Shown here: positions 11,795 to 23,934 of the stretch, one piece after another
Numbering within the stretch: the first letter of the stretch is position 1
Layout: the number at the start of each line of letters is the position of its first letter
Source of the DNA: Marasmius tenuissimus
Taxonomy: Eukaryota > Basidiomycota > Agaricomycetes > Agaricales > Marasmiaceae
Assembly (NCBI GenBank): GCA_029532415.1
Contig: JAQOTA010000047.1
Coordinates: 3,286,001-3,350,000 of the forward strand
Length of the DNA stretch: 64,000 nt
Direction of reading: 5' to 3'
Position numbers and translations under genes: made by a program
Notes under the pieces: generated by a model
The model's database searches: none
Told to the model about the DNA's origin: nothing
The model's input: only the letters and a program-made list of their open reading frames with translations

Positions 11795-12578
11795 GTGCCA
11801 TATAAACAACAGGTCTTCTCAGACAGTTTTGAACGAAGGCCTGAAAGAACAATATGACTTGGGTAGAAGTGTCGCCCATGATCCAAGACCTCAGAACGCT
11901 CATTCTTATGAGAATGAAGGGGAACGAAGAACTGAATTGTTGGTGCTCGTCTCGAGCCAATACTTAAACTCTAAGTACAGCTATCTAGCATATTCATGTA
12001 CATACTGTCAAGTAGAGCTCAGTAATGTCTGAGAGTATTCTGAGTAATCACGAAGGTAAAAGAACGAGAGAGGATAAATAAATTTGACATTACTGTGGCT
12101 ACCGTTGTAGGCTGCACACACAAGGATCCACAATACATTCGACGTACAGCTGATAGGATGTATAACGTATTCAGTGGACTGTACCGGAGCGTTCGCCGCT
12201 CGCACACCTCACAAGCCTCAGCATCAGATCAATACAAATGCCATGCCTCTTGCGGGATCAAGGGGTAAGAGAAAACGCGTGTCTTCAAACCGTGGACTAT
12301 AGAACATACTTAGTGTTCGGTGTCTGAATCGGGTACAGCTAATTTCGGAAACGTTGTGAGCGTACAGGATAGGGTTTCTTATTCGAACCGGGCGATTAAG
12401 GTAGGAGAGTCGGGTCACCCCCGTGATCAATAGGTCTTACGACCAACCTTATGGTTTTGAGCGGCTGCCTGAGCCTATAAACCGAAGTATGAAGCGACCG
12501 AATCAAATTGGGAGCATAAATGGGATATAATTTTAACCCGCCAATCTGCCAGTCGTCTCAGCGGGAGCTGCACTCCAA
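11795..12578. other. No supported gene
   Basis: Short frames only. Part of the right side is the 3' flank of copy B. Confidence 0.4.
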
Positions 12579-13783
12579 TCATCTACGACTGCTATACGAC
12601 GAAACGTAATCCGGAGGAGCTTCCAACTCTGCGGCCTCAATCCTCTCTAACCTCTGCATCATTACTCGCATCTGGGCTTGCATAGCCGCATAAGCTGACG
12701 GTCCGTCTTCGCTAAAAGAAGGCTCTGCCAGTCGGCTTGAGTTTGCCCATGATGACGCGGTCGGCGGATTCCGAGAATTAGAAGCCTGGTGGTGGTCGCT
12801 CACAGTCGTATCTGTGCGTTGATTCCTCTGGCTTTGACCCTTGCCTGTTAAGATAGGACTTGTAGCTGATTTTCTTACGAGGTAGGGCTCGACTCCTGGC
12901 TCTGGAGGGTGAGAGAACGTTGCTTGTTCTGAGTCTTGTGGTTTTTTGTGATCTAGAGAGGTATTGAATATTTTACACAGCTGTTGCCAGAGTGATAGCT
13001 CCTTACTTTTCCTTCGAAGCAAAAAGAGGGCAATGAAAAGTAAAATCAGTGCTCCGCTGCCTCCCACTGCGCCGCCGATGAGGTTCGCTCGGGATTTAGA
13101 GCCATTGGAGGCAGTCTCCGGAAGAGGGGTCGATGTTGGGTGGGATGTTTCACTAGAAAAGTACACTTTGGTTTGCAATCGTACGTTTCGATCGACAAAC
13201 AAGAAAAACCAAACTGATTTCTTACCTATTAGTAGGCGACGTTTGTGGCGGGTCCGGGTTTGACAACGTCAGTGACGGCGTATCAGATGTGGCACTCGAA
13301 TCGGAGGCGGCAGTCGTGGATGGATTTGTCGCTAATATTGCTGTTGGTGGAGCAGTAAAGAACACTCCACCCGCGACACCCTCCACCCTGAACGTCCTAA
13401 CCGAAACATTTGAGCTTTGAGCGGTGAAGAACAGTGCAGGACCAACCCAATGGACAAATACGTAAATGTGAAAGGAATTTGCCCCTCCTTCTGTGTCTCG
13501 GGAACCGTTGTCGTCCCAAACTCGGCGAGGAAGTCCCCTTGATTAAGGAATGCAAACTTGATTTCTGTTGCGCTGTCGGGGTCATCGCGGATCCATCTGA
13601 GTGTTTGAGGCCGAAAGGCGGTGATGATGCCAGGTAGTCGGTCAAAATGAAAGCCCCAAACCGTCGACAGTCCGGGAAGCAGAGCTATCAGGAAAAGAAA
13701 CGGCGTGAGAGGCGACCTTGGAGAAATCGATATATCAGTCTTGGTCTAGCTTTGTTTTCGACTGGGAATCTAGATACATACAT
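12579..13783 (-). CDS. Copy B: single-pass surface protein, Kre9/Knh1-like ectodomain, PPxY tail (intact)
   Basis: Exons complement(12579..12952, 13007..13152, 13226..13396, 13447..13716, 13782..13783) total 963 bases, giving 320 residues. Introns are 54, 73, 50 and 65 bases, at the same places and phases as in copy A, and exon 2 has the same length (270). The signal peptide starts MSPLTPFLFLIALLPG. The ectodomain keeps FDRLPGIITAFRPQTLRW and TVPETQKEGQIPFTF. The membrane segment is at about 172-194 (LIGGAVGGSGALIL...), followed by RRK, and the tail keeps MQRLERIEAA and PPDY (309-312). The ATG is again split by the first intron (AT at 13782-13783, G at 13716). In this frame no ATG exists upstream before a stop, only a GTG near 13915, and exon 2 has no other Met before the ectodomain. 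Confidence 0.82.
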
Positions 13784-14860
13784 CTGCTTGATTTTTGTCC
13801 TGTATACACTGGAAGTGGGTAATGGGTTGTTGGAGGCGGGGAAAGACGAAGGATTGTTCACTTGAATTTTGAAGCCCCCAGATGTCCAAATATGATTTGA
13901 TGGTTCAGGTGACACCTGATCATCAAGTTTGACTGTCCCAAGTGGATGATGAAATCAGAAGGTTGATACCGTTGTGTGAGTGTCTCATCGTGGATTTGTC
14001 CTTTCGGGGCTTGACTGCTCGAGCCAGTGACTGCACAGTTTTCCGATCTCACTTGAAGAAATTTCATTTAGTTCCATATGACGGGCCTGTCGTGAAGGAA
14101 CGACAGAAACCCACAGGAATGAATCAAAAGACGGGGCCTTCAGCGGATCGCGGGACCAGGAACTGACTTAGCATACCGCAAAGAGCGAGGTTCTTGATAC
14201 GATCGTTTCCGTCGTGCTTGTGTTATTACCTCTATTCGCGGGCGGAGCTTAGACACTACACTGGTATGGGATTGCCAAGTCTCGAGTTTCGGGCGTCCCA
14301 GGAACTCTTGTAAGGTCCGCGTAGCAATGAGATTAATTTCACGTCACATCTTTACAGGTTGAGGCAGAACCAGTACGGTGGTCCGCAGTCTGGGTTCCAG
14401 AAAGGTGCAAGATAATGTAGTCCACATCATGCGTTACAAACCCGGTATTTGTTCCTACAGTCTCACATCATGAGTCCCAAGAGTGTTACTGGAAGCAACG
14501 CCAATGATGCAACACTTTTAGCAGTGATTCAGATATGATACATATAGGATCTTAAGATAATTTACATTAGGATACTGCTTGTTGCCATAAGTGCTACACA
14601 CATTGGCGAATAAACAAGGAATGTAGAATAGAATGAATTAAAAAATTTTTCAACGCCATTGACAACGCCACCAATGGCTTTCGGGAGGAGGCTCGAGTTT
14701 TGGCGACATCAAAGAGGGAGTTAGATAGTTGGCAGTGTTATGACAGCACATACATACGTCCCTGCCATGGTACGTACTGCAAATGAGATATCCATCGACG
14801 TTGCTCATGTTTTGGTTACCACTCGTCAATCCGGTTCCGGCTTTGTGGAGTTCCATTTTT
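13784..14860. other. Upstream region of copy B; no separate gene
   Basis: Segments at about 13895-13940 (aaatatgatttgatggtt then ctgatcatcaa) recur upstream of copy C at about 16637-16680 and may be shared promoter sequence. The stretch near 14190 matches those upstream of A and C. Nothing else is supported. Confidence 0.5.
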
Positions 14861-16532
14861 TTATCCTGGTCGAAATGGGGTTGGGTACGTTGCAAGGATA
14901 CGTTTCTTGTTTGAGCGAACTGTACTCTGATCTAGATCGCCATATGACGAATAGTAATCCGGAGGAGCTTCCGACTCTGCGGCCTCAATTCTCTCCAGCC
15001 GCTGCATTATCATCCCTATCTGGGCTTGCATAGCCGCATATGCTGGCGGTCCATCTTCACTGACAGGGGGCCCTACCGGTCGGCTTGAGTTTTCGCCCGC
15101 TCTCGGCGGAATCCTAGCATACGAAGGTTGATATCATGATCATATTCGTGTGTCGATCCGTCGAGTATTCAGCCTTGTTTGTTGCAATAAAGCTGGTGGC
15201 TGACTTTTCTATGAAGTAGGGGTCGACTCTTTGTTCCGGGCGCTGGGAAGAGGTTGCTTGTTCTGGGTCTTGTGTCTTTCGTTGGTCTAGAGAGGTGGTG
15301 GATGTTATGACTCAGGTATCGACAGATTGACATCCAGTCATCTTTTCCTGAGGAAGAAAACGACAACGAGAAGTATAATTATAGCTTCACCGCCTCCCAC
15401 TGCACCACCATTGATATTCATTTGGGGATTAGTGAACCTCGGGTGATCTAAGGCAATTGCCGGTGAAGAAGTTGATGCTGAGCAGGAGGTTTCACTACGA
15501 AGGAACCTTTCGGTTCTTAATCGTGCGCTTCAACAAAGGAGGAAGATGGGTCTTATTTCCCACCTGTCAATAGGCGATACTTGTGGCGTCTCCGAACTTG
15601 GCGACTTAGCAGGGACCACGCTCTAACCGAAGAGTGTAAAGGATTTTGGAGGGGATATTCCGCTAAAAAGGTACGTTTCCAAAGATAAGTGGTGAAGAAG
15701 GGAGCTGACTCTGACTTCTAACCTATCAGTCGGTGATGTCTGTGTGAGGGCTGAACTCAACAATGTTGATGGCGGCATACTGTAGAAATACAATCAATTC
15801 GGATGGCCTTCTTGCTGTGACCACTTCCGGTGACAACAAAAATTCGGAAGACACCCCTGCGGCATGTGACGCGAAGGAAAAATTCGGAAATTTAGGCTCT
15901 GTACAGCCAAATTTGGCACTTTCGGAGGTGTCACACACAGGGACTATTTGGATGGACCCCCTGTGACCTAGTGACTATCCGAAAATTTTTCAGATATTTT
16001 GGGGCTTGTGACCTGTGACTACCGAATTGATTGTATTCCTACAGTACTAGGAGCATCACTCGAATCGCAAAACGCAGTCGTGGCTGGGATTACTGCCAAT
16101 ATCACTGTCGGTTGAGCAGTGAAGAACTTCCCGTCCGCAAATCTCTCTAATGTAAAAGAGCTGACCCGTATTGCTCGGCTTTTGAGTGAGTAAAAAAGCT
16201 GACAAGACCTACTTAACAGGTAAATACGTGAAACGTAAAAGGAATTTGCCCATCCCGCTATGTCTCAGCAACCGTCGTTGCTGCAGACTGGTCGAGAGGG
16301 CGGCCATGATCGATGAATGCAAAAAAGATAGCTGTTGCGCTGTCGGCTTCATCGCGAATCCATCTGAGTTTCAGGAGTTGAAAAGCAGTGATAGTCCCGG
16401 GCAGTTGGTCAAAATGGAGGGCCCGAACCATGGGAGAAGAGCTATCAGAAAGGAACGACATAAGGGCCCACCTGCAGGACAAATCAGTGTTCGTCCAGCC
16501 TCGAGCTCATAACAAAATAGGGTCACATACAT
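14861..16532 (-). pseudogene. Copy C: degenerate member of the surface-protein family
   Basis: This copy keeps the family order: split start (AT at 16531-16532, G at 16471), ectodomain FDQLPGTITAFQLLKLRW, membrane stretch GGAVGGGEAIIILLVVV, tail MQRLERIEAA with PPDY. Defects: a CAG-to-TAG stop after TVAET in exon 2 (about 16258), where A and B read ETQ; loss of the GT donor after the membrane exon (AGGAAAAGATGAC where A has AAAAAGTGAGC); loss of the normal stop, so the tail frame runs on to 14861; and a MITE inserted in exon 3. It is clearly closest to A and B and is probably not functional. Confidence 0.8.
15780..16044. mobile_element. Stowaway/mariner-type MITE inserted in copy C
   Basis: A 265-base insertion with TA on each side (15778-15779 and 16045-16046). 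Its ends are inverted repeats of about 23 bases (left CTGTAGAAATACAATC, then AATTCGG; the right is its complement with one difference). Copy B reads ggcgTAtcagatg at the same place, so B is the natural empty site. TA duplication and size fit mariner-derived MITEs. Confidence 0.85.
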
Positions 16533-18500
16533 CAGCCTTGTTTTTCTCCTGTAGGCATGATTGAGTAGCAGCTTGCTGGGGGAAAGACAGAATTGCTGAG
16601 ACGGCGACTGAGTCCCAGACCATAAAAGTTCAATGAAATATGATTTGATGGTTTAGGTAGCTGCTGATCATCAATTTTGGCCATCCCGTGTTAATGGAAT
16701 CCATGATGTGGGTGTACAAACAAGTATAGCCGTGCATTGACTGTCCTAATCAGTGAATGCGCTGTTTCTCGTATTCACGGAGTTTGACGCACTTCCATGC
16801 GACGGGCTTGACGTGGAGTAATGACAGAAGAAATGAGGCAAAAGACGGAGCTTCCGTGGATCGTGAGACTAAAGGATGATTGAGCTGTACCAACCATAAG
16901 AGCGAATGTCTTGATGTGATTGTTGCTGTCGTGCTTGTGGGATTGCCCTATGTGCGGGAGACCCGTGAATTATGTATTGGCATGATATCGCCAAGTCCTG
17001 GGTTTACGACGTCCCAGGGCCTCTTGTGTGGTGACTTTACTTTCACGCACCAATTTGATTGAAGTCACGACAGATTTATACCAGTTGAGGTAAAGCTAGT
17101 ATGATAGTCAATAGTCTGGGATTGGGCAAGGGGTGTCACCTGGGGATCTCGGTCATATGGGTAGGGGGGGAGGGGAGGGTCCCTGACCTGTTAAGATCAA
17201 AAAGTGACTCCCCCCCCTTGAGCAGACCTTGGGGGGGCTACAGAGACTTTTCATAACATTTTGACACTCTTTCAGAGTGCTCAGAGGCCGGAGATTGAAG
17301 TAGACAGCCAATAAGGCCCAAAATTATGGATTCAGAGTTTACGGAGAACCATTTTTACTTGCCAAATGTGTGTCTTTTGATCTGCACTGTCATGTGACCA
17401 CATATTTGACCCAATACTATATTTAGTAGCAATATATCCATATTTAGGTCAGTTTAACAGTTAAGCTGTCATTACACATCTTATATGTGTCATTGCCTTT
17501 GTACCTACTATATATGGCATATAGCTGTCAGAGGTCGGGTATCTCGGGCATCATAATCAAGCTGGAATGCAGCGTGGCGGCTGGAAGCTTGGTTCTCATA
17601 CATATTACATATTGAGAATCAAAGTCACCTCGATTTTTGTATTCATCGCAAGTTAGCATTATCGAGAGAGTCCGGCGCAACAAAGATCGTGCTTCTATTA
17701 GAGATTGGTTGCTGACTTGCTTTGAAGAGGGGAACCATGTAGCTTTATACTGTACCTGAGGGGTGGGAAGCGGAATGTCAATGCATCACAGACGTTGGAC
17801 ACCGCAGTGGCAGGCAGAGTTGGTGGGGGACACAGACTAAGAAAAAGGAAGAGGAAAATACTCGTGATCATGGAAAACTAAGTCACATTCAGAGATGATG
17901 GAATTGTGTGCATCAGCCTGCGCAATCCGGTAAAACTCTCTACTTGTCAGTAGCGGGAAAATGCCCGATCGCCTTATACAACTATTCTAAAATTCCCATG
18001 TCAACGAAAGAGGGAAACTTGATCATAAACCAGTTGCAGCCAAATTTAAACTCAGAAACACAGGCCCTTCAATACATGCTTGTCATTGTCATTGAAGGAT
18101 CGGTTACAGGTCTAAGGTGAGATACCCATCTCTTGCTCGCATAGCTCCTGCTCTCCGACAGATTCAGCCTCGCGTTCAAGGTAATTGAGTAATCAAGGAC
18201 AATCTAGAGAATCTGTCACTGTCCCTCCGCCCAATCCGAGCCTGTTCATCCTAGTCAAGGTAGACCCATACCTGAAATCACCCAGATACCGCTTGTTTGA
18301 TGGGGTCATCGGATGGAAGGTCAGCATAGCTCTTGATGATGCTGTACTGTGCAGTAAGGCGGGAGAACGTTCGGGTTGGTAACATGGAGCGCGTTGGATG
18401 TCATATGGCCGATCGCCGATACGGTGATATCGGTCAAGTCGGTTTGCATCTGCATTTCGTCGTAGTGGTATCGGCGAGGGAAGTGAATATGTATGTAGTA
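16533..18500. other. Upstream region of C and intergenic sequence; no supported gene
   Basis: The first 400 bases contain blocks shared with the upstream regions of A and B. About 17160-17240 holds G-runs and a C-run. Short frames such as minus 18193..18525 have no recognisable domain. Confidence 0.4.
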
Positions 18501-20929
18501 TCGATACTAGCATATATATAAGCACCTGTTACGGTGCGATCAAGATGTCATCGACATATCTCAGTTTTCAGTAGTCAACCTATTCAGACGTTTTGGTTTT
18601 CCGCTTTCTTCCCGAGTGAATTGGGTTTGGTACGTTTGAAAGAGGTGTTACTTCACGTTGACTCGGATAAATTTAACATTGGTCACGTTATCTCTTGTAA
18701 GCTGGAGGTTAGCTCGGTGGTGATATGCAGGTGAAGGCGAGCCCCGCATCTGAAACATCTCCAATATGTCGCTAGCGTTTCTTTGATCCTTCCGATATGT
18801 GCTTCGTAGACCCCTCGTATCTGTTCCTCAATCTCGGAGTTGCGAGCATCTTTGTGAGTAAGGATTCATGATAGGGTGAGAGTAAAAGGATGACAAACTT
18901 CGAAGTATTCTGTCTGACTTGTATTTCTAATTTCGGGCCAACCTCAAGAATAAGATCCCAGCCATTCGGGACTGACAAGAATGCTTGGCGCTGCTGGGTC
19001 TATTTTTATTGTTTTTTCAGTCTCCCATGTTCTCTTCCTCCCCAATATCTTCCTCACCGATTCCTTCGCGTTCTAATCCAGCTCGAAAATTCATATCTAT
19101 CGGCAAATCTCGTGCGTTTTCTAATTCTGTTCATACCATTGCTCAACGGCCTGTTTGATCAATCGGAGACTGGCCACATGTCGGGTCATTTATTTCTTTT
19201 GAGATGCACACGAGAGGGTGAAGAGGGTAAGTTCGCAAGGACCGAAGGCTAATGATCCCGCTGGAAAGTACAAACAACATTGATCTCGCAGCCTCGTGTA
19301 TACCCATTACCGAACAAGATTACTCGAGGTGAAGCCGATACAATTGAGAAAGATCAAAGGTGAGAATGATGAATTTGCCTTCTGAAATTGACACCTATCT
19401 AGAAGTGATAAACCGGAGGAGGATCCTGTCTACCGCTCATTCGTGGAGCTCGATTATCATTTGTGGTCGCACGAGAAGAATGATATCCCGCTGAAATTGA
19501 AGTGGACGGTACGACACCATAACGATATCCATGACACTGACATTGGCAGCAGCTCTCTACTCCGTCACGAAGAAGCTGAGTTTATTCCGAGTCAGGTGTG
19601 GGCGTGTGTTTTCGAGGTTGGCGGGAATCTGGGCTGGGACAAACGGTATGGTGGTGGCCATGCAAATGAGAATGACAAATTGTTGACTCGCTCGAGTGTG
19701 AGCAAGGGGAAAAACCTGGTCGAGAATGGGAGATTCCAGACTCGCGGTGAGGATTGTCATTGCTGGAGCCATAAATCGCTGAGATGACGATGAGAAATAT
19801 CACTAGCCGGGTGAAACGTTGAGTATATGTTCAAGGTTCTCGGTACTGGGTGCTCACCCATCAGTGGCCCGACGACCAATATGGTGATATAGTCATTGTC
19901 AGATTGGGACGGTGAACACAACTGTCCCGGGTACTGTGGATAATGTGTGTAGGGACCCATTGTCATAATTTCCAGTGATGCTCCGATTTTGCTATGAAAT
20001 AAAGTGTCGGATGGAAAGGCGGTGGTTGCTACTAAGTTGGAGAAGAAAAGTGGTACTGGGGTGGTAGTGAGAAATCAAGTATACTAGATACTCGCAGTCT
20101 TATATATTTGGAATCAAATTGGACTCAGGACTGCTTCCCACAGAATCAACGAGGGCCCTGCGTCAGCTCCGCACCAATATGTCAAAAGTTTCCGCAGTCT
20201 ACCCAATTGAAGCCGGTCAAAGATCTTGTGGTTTGGTATTAGGTTTGGCTGTACTCCCCGTCTTCAATGCCAAGTAAACACTGGTATTGCGTTCAACCAT
20301 CAAGATGGGCGAATTGCTGCCCGTGGTTGTAACGATTGATGGGTGCATACATGATCGAGAGCGTCAAAGAATTCGATATGTAAATGCCGGCATTACATAC
20401 TTACTTCTGCTCGAAAAGGGTTCCAATGCTTTAAGCTATTTGATCCCGGCGTCCCTCACCAGCTTATGAGAGATCGATGATATGTGAATATTGAGAGGCC
20501 CCGTTCGGGCCAAGATGGTTATTTTAGTCAGGCAAGCGATGATCCTACCAGGCCAGTTCGAGATGAATGAATCGTGAAACCAAAGAGGTGACAGGATAGG
20601 TCTATTAGGAAACCGCCCGAGTTGAAGAATGGCTGATAGATTTGAGGTATGCGTGGAGAGTAGCGCAAGGTGAATCTCCGAGATCAGCATCGATGAAATC
20701 CCGGATCCCAGCCGTTATTGATCATATTGAGATACGGTTGATGCTTGGGGTATGCACCTGGGACCTACATCTTTGCCCATCCCCAGGCATAAGTACCCAG
20801 AATATCATTTCACTCTTCGAACCCCCTCATCCATCAAATCATACTTCCGATTTGAGGCGCAAGATTGCGAAAAATAGGTTGAGTTTAGACAGAAATTGTT
20901 GAATTATGGAGGTTGAACTACTCTATGGT
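18501..20929. other. Uncharacterised; possible remnants of a secreted or membrane protein gene (minus)
   Basis: Short frames lie on both strands. On the minus strand at about 19840-19990 one frame reads TVPGTVVFTVPI and another SDNDYITILVVGP, followed by a GTGAGC donor-like site. These resemble ectodomain pieces of fungal surface proteins, but no complete exon chain can be built. I do not assign a gene. Confidence 0.25.
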
Positions 20930-21470
20930 CACCTTCCCTTCAAAATTAGGGCAAAACCCTTGAGGCTCCTTAGGCCCTCTACCTTAAGTTTTTACCCTCA
21001 AGTATGCCACTCAAGTAGTAGAACTCAAAATCAGATTCAACTTGAGTATCAACTTGATAAATATCTGAAGGAACAACTTGAGGAAATCTTAAGAACAGCT
21101 TGAGTGAAACTTGAGATTTACTCTGTACTATTGTAGGTAGGGAACTTGAGTGAAAATTGAGTAGGGAATAAATAGCCTTGAGAGAAGAAGTCAGACTTGA
21201 GCAAACATAAAGTATGGACTTGAGCAAAGGGGAAAATGAACTTGAGTGAAGGAAAATGTGGACTTGAGTGAATGATAAAGAAACTTGAGTGAATGATAAA
21301 GAAACTTGAGTGAATGATAAAGAAACTTGAGTGAATGATAAAGAAACTTGAGTGAATGATAAAGAAACTTGAGTGAATGATAAAGAAACTTGAGTGAATG
21401 ATAAAGAAACTTGAGAGTATGAACTTGAGCAAACGTAGGCAAGCTCAAGGCAAGTGTATATGTGATCAAA
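20930..21470. repeat. CTTGAG-rich block with a 21-base minisatellite
   Basis: The hexamer CTTGAG (or CTCAAG) recurs throughout. From 21262 to 21408 the unit ACTTGAGTGAATGATAAAGAA (21 bases) occurs seven times without change, followed by a partial copy. Because 21 is divisible by three, three minus-strand frames stay open across it; these are products of the repeat and not genes. Confidence 0.9.
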
Positions 21471-23255
21471 AAACTGGGCTACATGTTCCTCCGCTTGATA
21501 TCTCACCCTGATACTTTCTCCTCATTGCTTTTGTCGCCCGTACACTTGCAACCCACAATCCATTGAAATGTGATATGTAAGGAGTCATGTGACCCGCTTA
21601 GCTACTAACTTGACTCGAGGAATGTTGGATGAAAAAGCTAGCACGAAACGGTAAGACTGCTGAGCAAGATGGCAACGTCAAAAGCTGACTTGTGATATGT
21701 ATGAGACTGAGAAGCAACTAAGATAGCTGAGAGATAGCTGAGATAGCTGAGATAGCTAGAGTGATATTGGCCTGAAAGACTACAGAGTAGCTATACAAGA
21801 TAATACCAAGACAAAAGAGAACTAAAAATGAGGATCGTGATGCTTATATATATATCAGACAAAGAAATGAGTCAGAATGAGTTATATATGTAGATGGCTG
21901 TGTATGTAGAATGCTATCCGAGAACTCCGGAAAAGGTATTTGAGGCTGTACATGTGTTATAGTAAGCTGTGAAAGACTGCGAAAGGCTGTATGTGATGAT
22001 AAATGGTGTTATATAGGCTGTATAAGACCGTGGGAAAGTTTAGTGACATGAGAGATGACTTCCAGAGAATATACGGAGCAGAAACTAATTGAAATGGGCT
22101 ATAAACAGGCATGATTTGGCTTGTAAAGCTTGAGAATGGCTTCCACCTGTCAAACAGACTGTGGGAATGGATTCTACGAGTATGAAAACCCTAGAAAGCA
22201 TATAGAATAGTTGGAGTATTAATGAGGGACCAAGGGCCATGCAAAAAATACAGAGTGACAAGCCTGAATGTGAATTTCGGCATTTGCCGGAGCGTGGGAA
22301 TATTGCCGAGAGCGGCCTGTGGCTTTCCGGCGGTCCGATTTTTTCCTGCACAGCAATCTCACATGATCCTGTTTTACTTTTCCTTCAACACTGACTCTTT
22401 CTTGCGCCTTGCAACTACTAGGACTCTGCCGGTAATCAATCCCTTCTGTTTGGAATGTTCTCGACTTGTGACATGGTACTGCAGTTGACACCACAGGAGA
22501 GCAAGCATGAAGGACACTGTGGGCAACATGTATATGCTGGAAGGAAGATGTAAAGGGAGGATCTTTCTGAAGATTGGGAGGACTGACAGACAATTTGAGC
22601 AACACTGAAAGACTTGCAAGTGTGTGCTATGGACAAGAATTGGCTCTTGGCCAACACTGAACTGCCACAAAGCGGGTACGTGTCTCAATCAACTCTGTGT
22701 TCTATTCTAATTTGTGATTCTAGAGTCATGTGTGCACCTCAAGATAGAATGTTCAGGGTTTGCGAGGGTAGCAATGGTGTGTTGTTGTAAGTCAGCTCTT
22801 TTTGACTTGTTGCTCTTTTCTCATTGTTGGACAGGCAGGACAGAACATGAGGAGTGGTTTGAGTACAAGGGAATGCCGCTCTCGCAAAATGTATTATTCT
22901 GAAGCATCGTAATGTATGAAGTAGTAGTCTCCTCTCCCAATCCATGGCTCACCCCAACATGGAGTACAACAGAAAAAAAAGCAAAATACATAGGATATGT
23001 GCTCGCCGCTGGGTCTTCACAGGGTACCTATAGGTGTGTTCCCTCTTTTATCCTTTGTATGTGCCCTAATGACTTTCCTTCACAGTCTCATCAACAATCT
23101 CATGGCCTCACCCACAGAACCTTTCAAGTGAACACTCTGTCCCTTTTTGCCTCGCTCATCGCTCACACTCACATTCTCTGTCTTCCAGTATCATTCAATG
23201 TCTCATTGTATTCTATGCATACTTATCTAATGCACATGTTTTGAGTATGTTCACT
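21471..23255. other. Intergenic, CpG-poor; short tandem GATAGCTGA repeat
   Basis: Around 21722-21765 a short tandem GATAGCTGA/GATAGCT repeat is visible. Beyond that only overlapping short frames occur. The CpG-poor block starts in this stretch. Confidence 0.4.
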
Positions 23256-23485
23256 CTTTGCACAACTTGAGTTGAGATGCAGCCGCCCTCAACAACAACT
23301 TGAGCTACCCTCAATGCGAGGATTTGAGTTACTCTCAAGTCATCCTTGAGGCACTCCACCTTGTTCCCTCAAGACTGACCTCAAGGATGACTTGAGGTCA
23401 CTTCCTATTCCCTCAGGACAAAACTTGTCTCATTACTCAAGTTTTACTTGCATACATTGGACAAGGGAAGTAAGCTAAGGTAAGT
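23256..23485. repeat. Second CTTGAG/CTCAAG-rich block
   Basis: CTTGAG, CTCAAG and CTTGAGG occur many times within 230 bases, resembling the block at 20930-21470 but without a regular period. Confidence 0.6.
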
Positions 23486-23934
23486 AAACTTGAGTTTTTT
23501 GCACTGTTTTTGAGGAAACCTAGCCTCAATTTCCGGTTGAAGAGGTAATTATGGTGTAATTGACGAAACAAATAGCGGTCATTGATGTTTTGCCCCAACA
23601 CTTGAGAGGACGCGGTGTGACTGATGACCTCACTGCATGATACTGACAAACACCTGGCTTTATTCAATCCTTATGTTCAGTTTATTCTAAATTTTGCATT
23701 TCATAAAATAATTTCAACATAAAGATTGAATAATGTGTCATGAATTATGCTTTCTTGCACCCAGTGTGACCTATTTTTTTCAATTTGTCAATCACAAGTC
23801 ACCGGCCCTCTGCCATATGAAGTTTTTTGTAGTGTACCATTTTGAGACATTTGTACGTGATGGGTCACTCGAAGTAGTGCAAACAATTGTTGTGCACTTC
23901 AAGGCTTTGCACAAATACACTTTACAAATTACAA

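Noticed and set aside
19757..19966. Another family member suggested by TVPGTVVFTVPI
   Set aside because: Only this short stretch resembles an ectodomain end; membrane exon and tail motifs are missing nearby.
20979..21506. Long minus-strand frames of repeated SLSFTQV, HSSFFII and LKFLYH
   Set aside because: They are three readings of the same 21-base minisatellite, whose length keeps all frames open; no start context, domain or intron supports a gene.
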